A stretch of DNA of 7,498 nt from positions 1 to 7,498 of the forward strand of contig DAHWKF010000064.1 of assembly GCA_027343785.1 (NCBI GenBank), written 5' to 3'. The notes under the pieces are model-generated. The model did not search any database, was not told where the DNA came from, and was given only the letters and a program-made list of their open reading frames with translations. The stretch is from Leptospirillum sp. GTDB lineage: Bacteria > Nitrospirota > Leptospirillia > Leptospirillales > Leptospirillaceae. The position numbers were made by a program, and so were the translations under genes. Shown piece after piece: positions 1 to 6,354 of this stretch; positions within the stretch are counted from its first letter, which is position 1; each line of letters opens with the position of its first letter.

Positions 1-55
1 TCCGACGCCTGACCCTCCTCATAAAAACCTCGACATCCTTTTCGGCTCTTCCCAT
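1..55 (-). CDS. 5' end of an unidentified minus-strand gene (partial)
   Basis: Read leftwards, an ATG at 55-53 opens a frame that stays open for 18 codons to the window edge. It encodes a charged N-terminus beginning MGRAEKDVEVFMRRVRR. A GGAG lies 8 nt before the ATG, which is good ribosome-binding spacing. An in-frame TGA lies upstream with no other ATG, GTG or TTG in between, so this is the only usable start. A TATAAT hexamer on the same strand (150-145) could serve as its -10. Eighteen codons are too few to name a family, and the frame could still be open by chance. Confidence 0.4.
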   Translation of the reverse strand, partial: MGRAEKDVEVFMRRVRRR

Positions 56-123
56 GCCCAGATCTCCACAACCCCTCCCGAGCCCTGAGTTTTTTCAGAA
101 GGGGACCTGAGCAGATACACGAC

Positions 124-180
124 GGTCAGGGATTTGCTCAAAATATTATACTCCATTACACTATGAAGAGGAGGGGAGCA
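124..180. promoter_or_regulatory. AT-rich divergent promoter candidate
   Basis: An AT-rich patch at 139-152 sits between the two divergent starts. On the minus strand it contains an exact TATAAT (150-145). On the plus strand it contains an overlapping TATACT (147-152). Neither has a convincing TTGACA-like -35 at 16-18 bp, so only the -10 resemblance is seen. If used, the plus-strand promoter would give the metal exporter a leader of about 55-60 nt, and the minus one would serve the gene starting at 55. Confidence 0.3.
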
Positions 181-215
181 TTTTCCCCCCCCCTTTTTTC
201 CGCCGTCTCCGCCCC

Positions 216-1241
216 ATGCGAAGGGAGCTTCCCGTGTCTGTTTTCCATCTGCATTCCAGCCACGACCATTCGTCTTCCGGTTCCATGCGTTTTCTGCGTC
301 TGGAGGCGGATGAAGGCGCCTTGCGCGTGTTTGTCTGGTCCTTTCTGATTCTGGCGCTGACAGCGGCCTTCGAGATTGTCATCTCCCTTGTTTCCGGATC
401 GGTTTCCCTTTTGTCCGACGCTTTTCACAATGTGGCCGACGCCCTCACGGGCGTTCCGCTCTGGCTGGCTTTTTTCCTTGGACGAAAGAAACCCACCGCC
501 CGCTACCCCCACGGGTACGGAAAATTCGAGGATCTGGCCGGTGTGATGATCGTCTCTCTGGTCCTGTTATCGTCCGCGTTTTCCATCACGCGGTCGTTCG
601 GAAAATTCCTCCATCCCCAGATTTTTCTCCACCCCGGATGGGTGGCTTTGGCCAGTGTCACCGGATTTATCGGGAACGAAGCGGTCGCCCTCCTCCGGAT
701 AAGGGCCGGACGAAGGACCGGATCGGTTTCTCTCGTCGCAGATGGCCAGCACGCACGCGTGGATGGTCTGGCGAGCCTGTCGGTATTGGCTGGCGTCGCG
801 GGGTCGGTGACGGGGCACCCCTTGTGGGATCCCCTGGTCGGTTTTTTTCTGGGATTTGTCATTTTCCTGATCGGTATCCGAATGGCCCGGGATGTGGGAA
901 TCCATTTGTCGGACGGGATCGAACCGGGGGTTCTCGAGACCATTCGTCAGGCGGCCGGGGACGGTCCCGGAATCCGGGAGGTTTCCCGCGTCCGGGCCCG
1001 TTGGATGGGGCACTGTATGCGCTGTGATGTACTGATGGTTCTGGACGGACCAATATCTTTTCAAGAGTCGAGGCGTCTGGCCAGGGAGGCGGAAGACCGT
1101 ATCCGGAAGGTGCTTCCTTTCATGGAAGAAGTCCTGGTTGTGGTCGAGCCGCCATATGAAGAGGGGGATTCGACGGCATTCCCGAGCGGGAATGCCGGAT
1201 CAGAAGATCAGGAACCAGGAAAAGATGAGACTCATCAATGA
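216..1241 (+). CDS. Cation diffusion facilitator (CDF) metal exporter
   Basis: This is an inner-membrane antiporter that expels divalent metal, probably Zn2+ or a similar ion, in exchange for protons. The 341 residues start with a His-containing segment (HLHSSHDH, residues 11-18). Membrane helices follow at about 38-60, 77-90, 107-125, 140-160, 185-200 and 205-222, and the cytoplasmic dimerisation domain runs from about 230 to 312. The metal site is visible as H71xxxD75 (SDAFHNVAD) in TM2 and H179xxxD183 (ADGQHARVD) in TM5. This HD/HD arrangement is typical of Zn-type members, whereas E. coli YiiP has DD/HD. The family signature YPHGYGKFEDLAG is at 97-109. The C-terminal domain carries an unusual CxxC (C267, C270). 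The start is uncertain: ATG 216 and ATG 285 both lack a Shine-Dalgarno, but 216 keeps the His-rich segment. The 3' end overlaps the convergent membrane gene by 42 nt. Confidence 0.9.
   Translation: MRRELPVSVFHLHSSHDHSSSGSMRFLRLEADEGALRVFVWSFLILALTAAFEIVISLVSGSVSLLSDAFHNVADALTGVPLWLAFFLGRKKPTARYPHGYGKFEDLAGVMIVSLVLLSSAFSITRSFGKFLHPQIFLHPGWVALASVTGFIGNEAVALLRIRAGRRTGSVSLVADGQHARVDGLASLSVLAGVAGSVTGHPLWDPLVGFFLGFVIFLIGIRMARDVGIHLSDGIEPGVLETIRQAAGDGPGIREVSRVRARWMGHCMRCDVLMVLDGPISFQESRRLAREAEDRIRKVLPFMEEVLVVVEPPYEEGDSTAFPSGNAGSEDQEPGKDETHQ
1174..1197. terminator. Perfect 10-bp hairpin at the convergent gene ends
   Basis: CGGCATTCCC (1174-1183) and GGGAATGCCG (1188-1197) form a perfect 10-bp stem around a GAGC loop. 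The hairpin begins 2 nt past the stop of the minus-strand membrane gene, where a terminator would be expected. It also lies inside the last codons of the convergent CDF gene. Neither side has a clear T-tract, so it is an atypical terminator candidate. It may instead protect transcript ends or mark the point where convergent transcription stops. Confidence 0.45.
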
Positions 1242-1538
1242 CACCAGAAAAGACGCCACAAAAGCGCTGACAAAAGAGTCGACCGAAAATCCTGGCACGA
1301 ACCAGGTGACCGACCAGAACAGGAGCGCGTTAAGCACAAATGTGAAGAGACCCAGGGACAGGATATTGATCGGAAGCGTCAGTAGAAACAGGATCGGACG
1401 GATCAGGGCGTTGATGATCCCCAGGACCAGGGCGACCAGGAGGGCCGTTCCGAATCCGCGGACATGGACACCCCGGATCAGGTGAGCGACACCATAGACG
1501 ATGACTGCGTTCAGGAGGATTCTCAGGATCAGGCTCAT
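1200..1538 (-). CDS. Phage holin family 4 / YvlD-like small membrane protein
   Basis: This 112-residue protein is almost entirely hydrophobic, with four predicted membrane helices (about 3-22, 30-46, 47-75 with a break, and 85-111). The block GIINALIRPILFLLTLPIN followed by ILSLGLFTFVLNALLFW (residues 40-75) matches the pattern of the Phage_holin_4_2 (PF04020) family: GxxNAxIRPxLxxLTLPxxxxxLGLFxxxxNA. Despite the name, chromosomal members are not known to be lytic holins and their function is poorly defined. The ATG overlaps the rmuC stop by one base (TGATG). An AAGGA lies 6 nt before it, indicating translational coupling. It is the last gene of the ilvD-rmuC cluster, and its 3' end overlaps the CDF coding end. 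Confidence 0.85.
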   Translation of the reverse strand: MSLILRILLNAVIVYGVAHLIRGVHVRGFGTALLVALVLGIINALIRPILFLLTLPINILSLGLFTFVLNALLFWSVTWFVPGFSVDSFVSAFVASFLVSLMSLIFSWFLIF

Positions 1539-3004
1539 CAGGTTTCCTTTTGTGGTTGGGGGTCGTTTTCGCCGTTTTCCGTTCCGGATGCTTCCCCCGG
1601 ACCGGGATTGGGGGTGACGGGTCGGGGAACGGAATCGATGGCGGCCGGCACAGGAATCTCTTCCTCCGTTCCGGAACGAAGTTCCTTCAGACGCCGGGCG
1701 GTGACGAGAACACGGCGTTCGAGTGTCCCGGAGGCCCTGTTGTAGGTTTCCACGGCGCTTCCCAGGGCTTTTCCGACCTTTGCCCAGTGTTCCGTAAAGT
1801 CCGTGATCCGCTTGTAGAGTTCCCGGCCCATTTCGCTGATTTCCCGGGCGTTTTTGGCGATGGTCTCCTGCTGCCAGCCGTAGGCTACCGCCCGGAGAAG
1901 CGCGATCAGGGTGGTGGGTGTGGCCGGAATCACCCGTTCGGTGACGCCGTATTCGATCAGCCCCGGATCGGCCTGGAGGGCGGAGCTGTAAAACATCTCC
2001 CCGGGCAGGAAAAGGATCACGAATTCCGGGGCGGGCTGGAACTGTTCCCAGTAGGATTTTCTTCCCAGCTGGGCGATATGCTGGCGGACCTGCCGGGCAT
2101 GTTCCAAAAGCTTCTGGCCGCGCGCGTCATCCGACTCGGCTTCAGCCGCTTCCAGATAAGCCGAGAGGGGAGCCTTGGCATCGACCACCACCTGCTTGTT
2201 TCCCGGCAAGCGGATAATCAGATCGGGCCGGAGGCGTTCTTCGTCGCCCGCGGTCTGCTGTTCCAGGAAATCGCAGTGTTCCAGCATTCCCGCCATTTCT
2301 ACAACGCGCCTGAGCTGGATTTCCCCCCACCTTCCCCGAACTACCGGTTGTCGGAGGGCCTTGACCAGTCCCATGGTTTCGGAATGGAGGCGAGGGATAT
2401 GGGTCTCGACCAGACTGCGGACCATTTCGTTGAGAGAGGCGTAAGCGGATTTCCTTTCCCCTTCCAGCTCCTGGAGCTTGGAGTCGACCTTGCCAAGCGT
2501 TTCGCTCAATGGCTTGACGATTTCGTCTATTTTGGCCTGGCGAAGCTCGAGGTCCCCCTTGGCCAGGTTCTGGAAGTTTGTCAGATTTTGTTGTGCGAGT
2601 TCCAGAAAGGACCGGCTGTTCTGCTGGAGGGCTTCCAGTGAGAGGGACTGAAACGCCTGGGTCAGCGTCTTCCGGGATTCTTCCAGGAGAGCCTGTCGCT
2701 CCCGGTCTGTTTTCTCCAGTGTTTCCAGTTTGGAGGCTGCCCCCGCATGACGGATGTTCGCATCGTCCAGCTGTTGGCGAAGCATTTGGATTTCTGATTT
2801 CAGGGCTTCTCTTGTGCGCACCCCCTCATCCAGAAGCGCGCGCGAGGCGGATGCTTCTTCCCGTAGAGTCTGGTTGGCGGACCGGCTTTTGAGAGACGCG
2901 ATCAGAAAACCGATGAACCCGCCCGCGACAAGGCCGGAGACCAGCCAGATCCCGTTGTCAGCCACGCGGCTGCCTTCCCATTCGGTATTCCCGGGGTTGG
3001 ACAA
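1538..3004 (-). CDS. rmuC: RmuC family protein (DNA recombination-limiting protein)
   Basis: The 488-residue protein has the RmuC layout. A single N-terminal membrane anchor (about 19-37) is followed by a long coiled coil (about 45-205) and the RmuC domain (PF02646) at about 205-440. Visible family motifs are PVVRGRWGEIQLRRVVEMAGM (split here as P220-E230 and L231-M240), RPDLIIRLP (259-267), VVVDAKAPLSAY (272-283), PEFVILFLPGE (326-336) and ALLRAVAYGWQQE (368-380). The D275-A-K277 segment resembles a PD-(D/E)XK nuclease core, as predicted for this family. In E. coli, RmuC limits inversion recombination between short repeats. The longest frame starts at TTG 3004, where GGAGG is only 3 nt away. 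GTG 2965, preceded by GGAAGG at about 7 nt, gives a more typical N-terminus just before the anchor and may be the true start. The gene lies 30 nt behind ilvD. Confidence 0.92.
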   Translation of the reverse strand: MSNPGNTEWEGSRVADNGIWLVSGLVAGGFIGFLIASLKSRSANQTLREEASASRALLDEGVRTREALKSEIQMLRQQLDDANIRHAGAASKLETLEKTDRERQALLEESRKTLTQAFQSLSLEALQQNSRSFLELAQQNLTNFQNLAKGDLELRQAKIDEIVKPLSETLGKVDSKLQELEGERKSAYASLNEMVRSLVETHIPRLHSETMGLVKALRQPVVRGRWGEIQLRRVVEMAGMLEHCDFLEQQTAGDEERLRPDLIIRLPGNKQVVVDAKAPLSAYLEAAEAESDDARGQKLLEHARQVRQHIAQLGRKSYWEQFQPAPEFVILFLPGEMFYSSALQADPGLIEYGVTERVIPATPTTLIALLRAVAYGWQQETIAKNAREISEMGRELYKRITDFTEHWAKVGKALGSAVETYNRASGTLERRVLVTARRLKELRSGTEEEIPVPAAIDSVPRPVTPNPGPGEASGTENGENDPQPQKET

Positions 3005-3034
3005 CCGCCTCCGTTTTTCTCCGCGCGTCGATCA

Positions 3035-4708
3035 TCAGTCCGTCACGGCGCCTTCACTGGCGCTTTTGACGAGAAGACGGTATTTGGCCATAACCCCCTT
3101 CGCATACCGGGGGGCCGGCTCCTTCCAGAGGGCTTTCCGACGGTTCAGCTCGGTTTCCCCGATGGCAAGTTCGATCAGGTTCCTGTCCGCGTCGATGTGA
3201 ATGGTGTCACCTTCCTGTACCAGGGCGATCGGCCCTCCCACCGCGGCTTCCGGAGCGACGTGTCCCACCACCATGCCATAGGTTCCTCCGGAAAAGCGGC
3301 CGTCGGTGATCAGTCCCACGCTGTCTCCGAGTCCTTCTCCGATCAGGGCCGAGGTGGGCGCGAGCATCTCGCGCATTCCAGGGCCACCTTTGGGTCCCTC
3401 ATACCGGATGACAACGATGTCGCCCGGTCGGATGGATCGGGCGAGAATGGCGTTCATGCACTCTTCCTCCGAGTCGAAGACCCTGGCGGGACCCTTGATG
3501 GAACGTTTCTTGATCCCCGATATTTTGGCGACGGATCCTTCGGGCGCGAGGTTGCCTTTCAGGATGGCGAGGTGTCCGTCCCGGTAGACCGGATTGTCGA
3601 AAGGCCGGACCACATCCTGGTTGGCGGGTGGATGGGATGGAACATTTTTGAGGATCTCTCCGACCGTTTCTCCGGTAATGGTCAGGGCGTCCGCGTGGAG
3701 AAGCCCCTTGTCCAGCAGCATGCGCATGACAAGCGGAATGCCGCCAACCGCGTGAAGCTGCGTTGCGACATACTCTCCGGAAGGCTTGAGGTTGCACAGG
3801 ACGGGAACTTTCTTTCGGATCGTCTCGAAGTCATCGATCGTAAGCGGGACGTCGACCGATCGTGCGATGGCGAGAAGATGGAGGACAGCGTTTGTGGAGC
3901 CCCCGATCGCCATGACGACGGTAATCGCGTTTTCAAAGGCCTTACGTGTCAGGATCTGCCGGGGACGGATATCTTTCAGGACCGCGTTTACCAGAACCAT
4001 GGCAGATCGGGCGGCGCTTTCGGCTTTTTCCAGATCCTCCGCCGCCATTGTGGACGAATACGGAAGGCTCATGCCCATGGCCTCTATTGCCGACGACATG
4101 GTGTTGGCCGTGTACATCCCTCCGCATGAACCGGCTCCCGGACAAGCGTGCCGCTCGATTTCGACCAGGGTGGATTCGTCCATGCGTCCGGCCGAATAAG
4201 CTCCGACCGCTTCGAACGAGCTGACGATTGTCAGGTCCTGGTCTCCCAGATGGCCGGGCTTGATCGTTCCGCCGTAGACAAAGATGGCAGGAATATTCAT
4301 CCGGCCCATGGCGATGAGCGCCCCCGGCATGTTCTTGTCGCATCCCCCGATCGCGATCACACCGTCCATGCTCTGGGCGCTGACGGCCGTTTCGATGGAG
4401 TCGGCGATCACCTCGCGGGAAACCAGGGAGAACTTCATGCCTTCCGTCCCCATAGAGATACCGTCCGATACGGTGATCGTCCCGAACATCTGGGGCATGG
4501 CGCCACTTTGTCGTACTGCTTCATCCGCCCGGAGGGCCAGGGTGTTGAGGCCCATGTTGCAAGGGGTGATCGTGCTGTAAGCATTCGCTATACCGACGAT
4601 GGGTTTGTCGAAATCCCCGTCGCTGAAGCCGACCGCCCGGAGCATGGCCCTGTTAGGGGATCTTTCCACGCCTTCGGTGATCGCCCGGCTTCGGAATGTC
4701 TTCTTCAT
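3035..4708 (-). CDS. ilvD: Dihydroxy-acid dehydratase
   Basis: This enzyme dehydrates 2,3-dihydroxy-isovalerate and 2,3-dihydroxy-3-methylvalerate to the 2-keto acids used for valine, isoleucine, leucine and pantothenate synthesis in the cytosol. The 557-residue length is normal. Both family signatures are present: GGCDKNMPGALIAMGRMN (121-138) and LITDGRFSGGTYG (466-478), with S473 in the position of the catalytic serine. Three cysteines, C50 (TPCNMG), C123 (GCDKNMPG) and C195 (GAGSCGGMYTANTM), are in the places that bind the Fe-S cluster. All three are present, as in the oxygen-tolerant [2Fe-2S] type; cluster type is inferred, not proven. The start is firm: AGGAGG sits 9 nt before ATG 4708. 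It heads the ilvD-rmuC-membrane-protein run, with no other ilv gene in the window. Confidence 0.97.
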   Translation of the reverse strand: MKKTFRSRAITEGVERSPNRAMLRAVGFSDGDFDKPIVGIANAYSTITPCNMGLNTLALRADEAVRQSGAMPQMFGTITVSDGISMGTEGMKFSLVSREVIADSIETAVSAQSMDGVIAIGGCDKNMPGALIAMGRMNIPAIFVYGGTIKPGHLGDQDLTIVSSFEAVGAYSAGRMDESTLVEIERHACPGAGSCGGMYTANTMSSAIEAMGMSLPYSSTMAAEDLEKAESAARSAMVLVNAVLKDIRPRQILTRKAFENAITVVMAIGGSTNAVLHLLAIARSVDVPLTIDDFETIRKKVPVLCNLKPSGEYVATQLHAVGGIPLVMRMLLDKGLLHADALTITGETVGEILKNVPSHPPANQDVVRPFDNPVYRDGHLAILKGNLAPEGSVAKISGIKKRSIKGPARVFDSEEECMNAILARSIRPGDIVVIRYEGPKGGPGMREMLAPTSALIGEGLGDSVGLITDGRFSGGTYGMVVGHVAPEAAVGGPIALVQEGDTIHIDADRNLIELAIGETELNRRKALWKEPAPRYAKGVMAKYRLLVKSASEGAVTD

Positions 4709-4828
4709 GCTGCCTGTCCTCCTCTTTCATAGTGCGCTGTGGTGGAAAAGACCGATCAGCGGGAATTTTTTTCAAAAAAACTTTCCCTCCAATTTAGCAG
4801 AGTCCACGGTGCGGGGGAAAGGGAAATC
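4709..4828 (-). promoter_or_regulatory. ilvD upstream region, no clear promoter
   Basis: This is the non-coding stretch in front of ilvD. It contains an AT-rich imperfect inverted repeat at about 4771-4797: GGGAA and TTCCC flanking a T-run, a single G and an A-run, read on the minus strand. No good -35/-10 pair, leucine- or valine-rich leader peptide or T-box-like element was seen. ilvD must be driven from here or by read-through from the Met-rich gene upstream. Confidence 0.3.
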
Positions 4829-4858
4829 CCGATGGCAGGTACGGCTGGCTGGCATCGG
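4829..4858 (-). terminator. Weak hairpin after the Met-rich gene
   Basis: CCGATG (4829-4834) pairs with CATCGG (4853-4858), and an inner CAG/CTG match extends the fold. On the minus strand it starts 17 nt past the TAA of the Met-rich protein gene. It is followed by GGATTTCCCTTTCC, a pyrimidine stretch but not a true T-tract. It could attenuate read-through into ilvD. Structure alone supports this. Confidence 0.3.
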
Positions 4859-4875
4859 AGGGTCTTTTCAGGACA

Positions 4876-5439
4876 TTATCTGGGTTCGACGAGCAGTATG
4901 AGGGTTTTGAGGCGGAAGCGGGCCGGAATCGACGAAAGGTTGTCGTCCATCGTTCCCATGTCCTTTCCCGAACCCGCCATCCCCATATCCATACCGTTCA
5001 TGCCGGTCATCCGGGAATCCCCTTCCATGGGCTGGTGTGTCAGGGGATTCGCTTCGATGAAGGTGACACTGTGTTTTCCCGCATTAAGAGGCGGGAGTTT
5101 GACGTTGCTCACAAGACGGGTCAGGGTCAGCATCTGAGCCATTTTTTGATCGATATAAACGTGAAGATGGACAGGTTTTTGTCGGGAGGGAGGAGGAGTG
5201 ACCCGAATCCTGAGAGGAATGGGTTTTCCTGCAACCACTCGATGAGCAAGCGTTGTCGTCAGGATAATCTTTTTAGGCATCTTGTCCGCGCGGGCTCCTT
5301 CCGGATGGATGACTGTCGAGCCAACTAGAAGGAGCATGAAGAGGAAAAATGTCCGCACAAGCTGAAGATGATAAATACCCGAAATTTTTCTGCATCCGAC
5401 AACAACGACAGGTTTATTTCTGGAGCAGAGATGAGACAT
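4876..5439 (-). CDS. Exported methionine-rich protein, possible copper binder
   Basis: I do not recognise a named gene. The 187-residue product has a basic N-region and a hydrophobic core (about 29-42, LVRTFFLFMLLLVG) ending near ARA-DK (49-53). This is consistent with a Sec signal peptide and periplasmic or extracytoplasmic location. Residues 55-135 read like a small beta-sandwich, with alternating hydrophobic strands, PVHLHVYID (89-97) and LPPLNAGKHSVTF (115-127). Residues 138-164 are packed with eight methionines (GMNGMDMGM, DMGTMD), like the Met-rich copper segments of CopA/PcoA-type proteins. H91xH93 and H135 may add ligands. The start is supported by AAGGAG 7 nt before ATG 5439. It lies upstream of ilvD on the same strand, with a 167-nt gap and a possible weak terminator. 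A perfect palindrome sits just before its ribosome-binding site. Copper binding is inferred from composition. Confidence 0.75.
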   Translation of the reverse strand: MSHLCSRNKPVVVVGCRKISGIYHLQLVRTFFLFMLLLVGSTVIHPEGARADKMPKKIILTTTLAHRVVAGKPIPLRIRVTPPPSRQKPVHLHVYIDQKMAQMLTLTRLVSNVKLPPLNAGKHSVTFIEANPLTHQPMEGDSRMTGMNGMDMGMAGSGKDMGTMDDNLSSIPARFRLKTLILLVEPR

Positions 5440-5455
5440 GTAGCAACTCCTTTTT

Positions 5456-5480
5456 AATTCCGGTATCCGATACCGGAATT
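5456..5480. promoter_or_regulatory. Perfect 12+1+12 palindrome upstream of the Met-rich gene
   Basis: AATTCCGGTATC (5456-5467), one central base, then GATACCGGAATT (5469-5480) form an exact 25-bp inverted repeat. Its near edge is about 4 nt from the AAGGAG of the Met-rich gene and 16 nt from its ATG. This fits an operator for a dimeric repressor acting at or just after the promoter. In RNA it would be a strong hairpin beside the ribosome-binding site. The lack of a T-tract on the minus strand argues against a terminator for that strand. Confidence 0.55.
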
Positions 5481-5710
5481 TCTGCTGGGAACATCGGCCG
5501 GAAAACAGTATCCGCCGTTTGCTGGGATGAAGCCATTCGGATAATGGTTCTTCCTTTGGGAGAGAAGAAAGAATTGGGTGTCCAATCCCCGTGAGAAAAA
5601 TAGAGAATGAATTTGTCTTATGTATCTCCCGATGAGGACTGCCATCTGTTCTGGTTCAAAGTTGTCACCCTGTTGATTCCCCTGATTTCCCTCCTTAGCC
5701 GAAAATCCGA
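5481..5710. other. Gene-free stretch, probably the decayed right end of an IS21 element
   Basis: No frame here looks like a real protein. On the minus strand, the bases after the IstB relic stop (about 5620-5670) include GGGTGACAACTTTGAACC and GATGGCAGTCCTCATCGG. These resemble the untranslated ends of IS21-family elements. No intact terminal inverted repeat or target duplication could be identified by eye, so the element boundary is unknown. Any promoter of the Met-rich gene should lie in the part nearest 5481-5560, but no clear -35/-10 pair was seen. Confidence 0.35.
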
Positions 5711-5986
5711 TCAAGAGGCAGCCGGAACGGCTGTCTTTGCCCTTTGTTTTCGCATGGATTCGCCTTGCATTTCAATCAAGAAGCTCCGGGGAACCAGTCG
5801 ATCCAGAATGCCATCGGCCGGTGTAGGCTCTCCGATCGTGTCGTGCCGTTTTGCGATCGGAAAAACCGTTTTCAGGGAAGGGATTCTGACCACCAGTGTA
5901 TTGGGTTCTGGTGTCAGGACTTTTGAGGGGGAGAGTAGCAGTGATTTGAACCGAACGTGGTCAATATCGTGAAATCCGGCGGGCAT
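5711..5986 (-). pseudogene. istB: IS21-family IstB ATPase, C-terminal relic
   Basis: IstB is the AAA+ helper ATPase of IS21-type transposition. Only the C-terminal part remains: HDTIGEPTPADGILDRLV followed by GESMRKQRAK, corresponding to the family pattern HDxIGEPTLADAILDRLVxxxxxxxxxGESMRK. The segment before it (NTLVVRIPS) weakly recalls the 'STLxTSQLP' strand of IstB but looks altered. The Walker A and B regions and the partner transposase IstA are absent. The ATG at 5986 is probably accidental: an in-frame stop lies just upstream where the relic meets the next one. The frame is still open over 91 codons, so decay is mainly by truncation. It cannot be active. Confidence 0.72.
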
Positions 5987-6250
5987 CGCTTTTTATCCTG
6001 TCCCCCGAAGGAGAAACCGACCCTCGTTCGCGGGATCGTGGAGACGGATGAAACATTCATCCGTCGTTCCCGGAAAGGGGAGCGGCATATGTAGCGTCCG
6101 GCCCGGGCTCGGAGCGCCGTCACGACGGACGTCATTCCCTCTGAGGTTGCCGAACAGACCGTCAAAAACAACCTGGTTCCGGTACTGGACAAGGAGGCCG
6201 CCAAGGTTTTTTACCAGAATTTTCTGGAAGGGATCGTCAAACCTGGATAG
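5972..6250 (+). pseudogene. IS1595/ISXO2-type transposase relic
   Basis: In one frame this reads GGHRFLS, then KEKPTLVRGIVETDETFI and RRSRKGERHM, a stop (TAG 6092-6094), then RPARARSAVTTDVIP and VPVLDKEAA, ending at TAG 6248. GIVExDETF plus KGxR and the later PVLDK are hallmarks of the ISXO2-like DDE domain (IS1595 family); the DE of VETDET marks the first catalytic aspartate region. The zinc-ribbon N-terminus is missing, there is an in-frame stop, and the stretch between RPARxR and TTD is shorter than in intact members, implying an internal deletion. The 5' end touches or overlaps the oppositely oriented IstB relic. It is non-functional, and the exact limits are uncertain. Confidence 0.7.
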
Positions 6251-6354
6251 CCCCGAGTCGAATGAACAGATTTCAACAAGTGCCTGCAAGGAAGATGGAT
6301 CGATCGAGAGGGGGTCTCAGGTATGGAGCTACATCAGAATTCAAGGAGACCGGG
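6251..6354 (+). other. Junction between the IS relic and the downstream gene set
   Basis: No gene with a start codon was found here. The frame of the next small ORF stays open back through this stretch (reading roughly VWSYIRIQGDRDVPE near 6321-6365) but contains no ATG, GTG or TTG. It could be leader sequence or the remains of a longer N-terminus cut off by the insertion. Confidence 0.3.

Noticed and set aside
1200..1538. A lysis module or prophage, suggested by the holin-family name
   Set aside because: No endolysin, spanin or phage structural gene is nearby; this family is common on chromosomes, and here it is coupled to rmuC.
1550..2641. Long plus-strand open frame (363 codons)
   Set aside because: It is antisense to rmuC, whose minus-strand protein shows clear family motifs; the plus reading has no domain-like pattern.
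3197..4129. Plus-strand open frame of 310 codons
   Set aside because: It is antisense to ilvD, a confidently identified gene, and its translation is charged low-order sequence typical of a shadow frame.
5454..5714. Minus-strand open frame of 86 codons before the Met-rich gene
   Set aside because: It covers the likely IS21 untranslated end and the palindrome, has no ribosome-binding site and no protein-like pattern.
5607..5972. Plus-strand open frame of 121 codons in the gap
   Set aside because: It runs antisense to the IstB relic and resembles nothing; the minus strand explains the coding signal.
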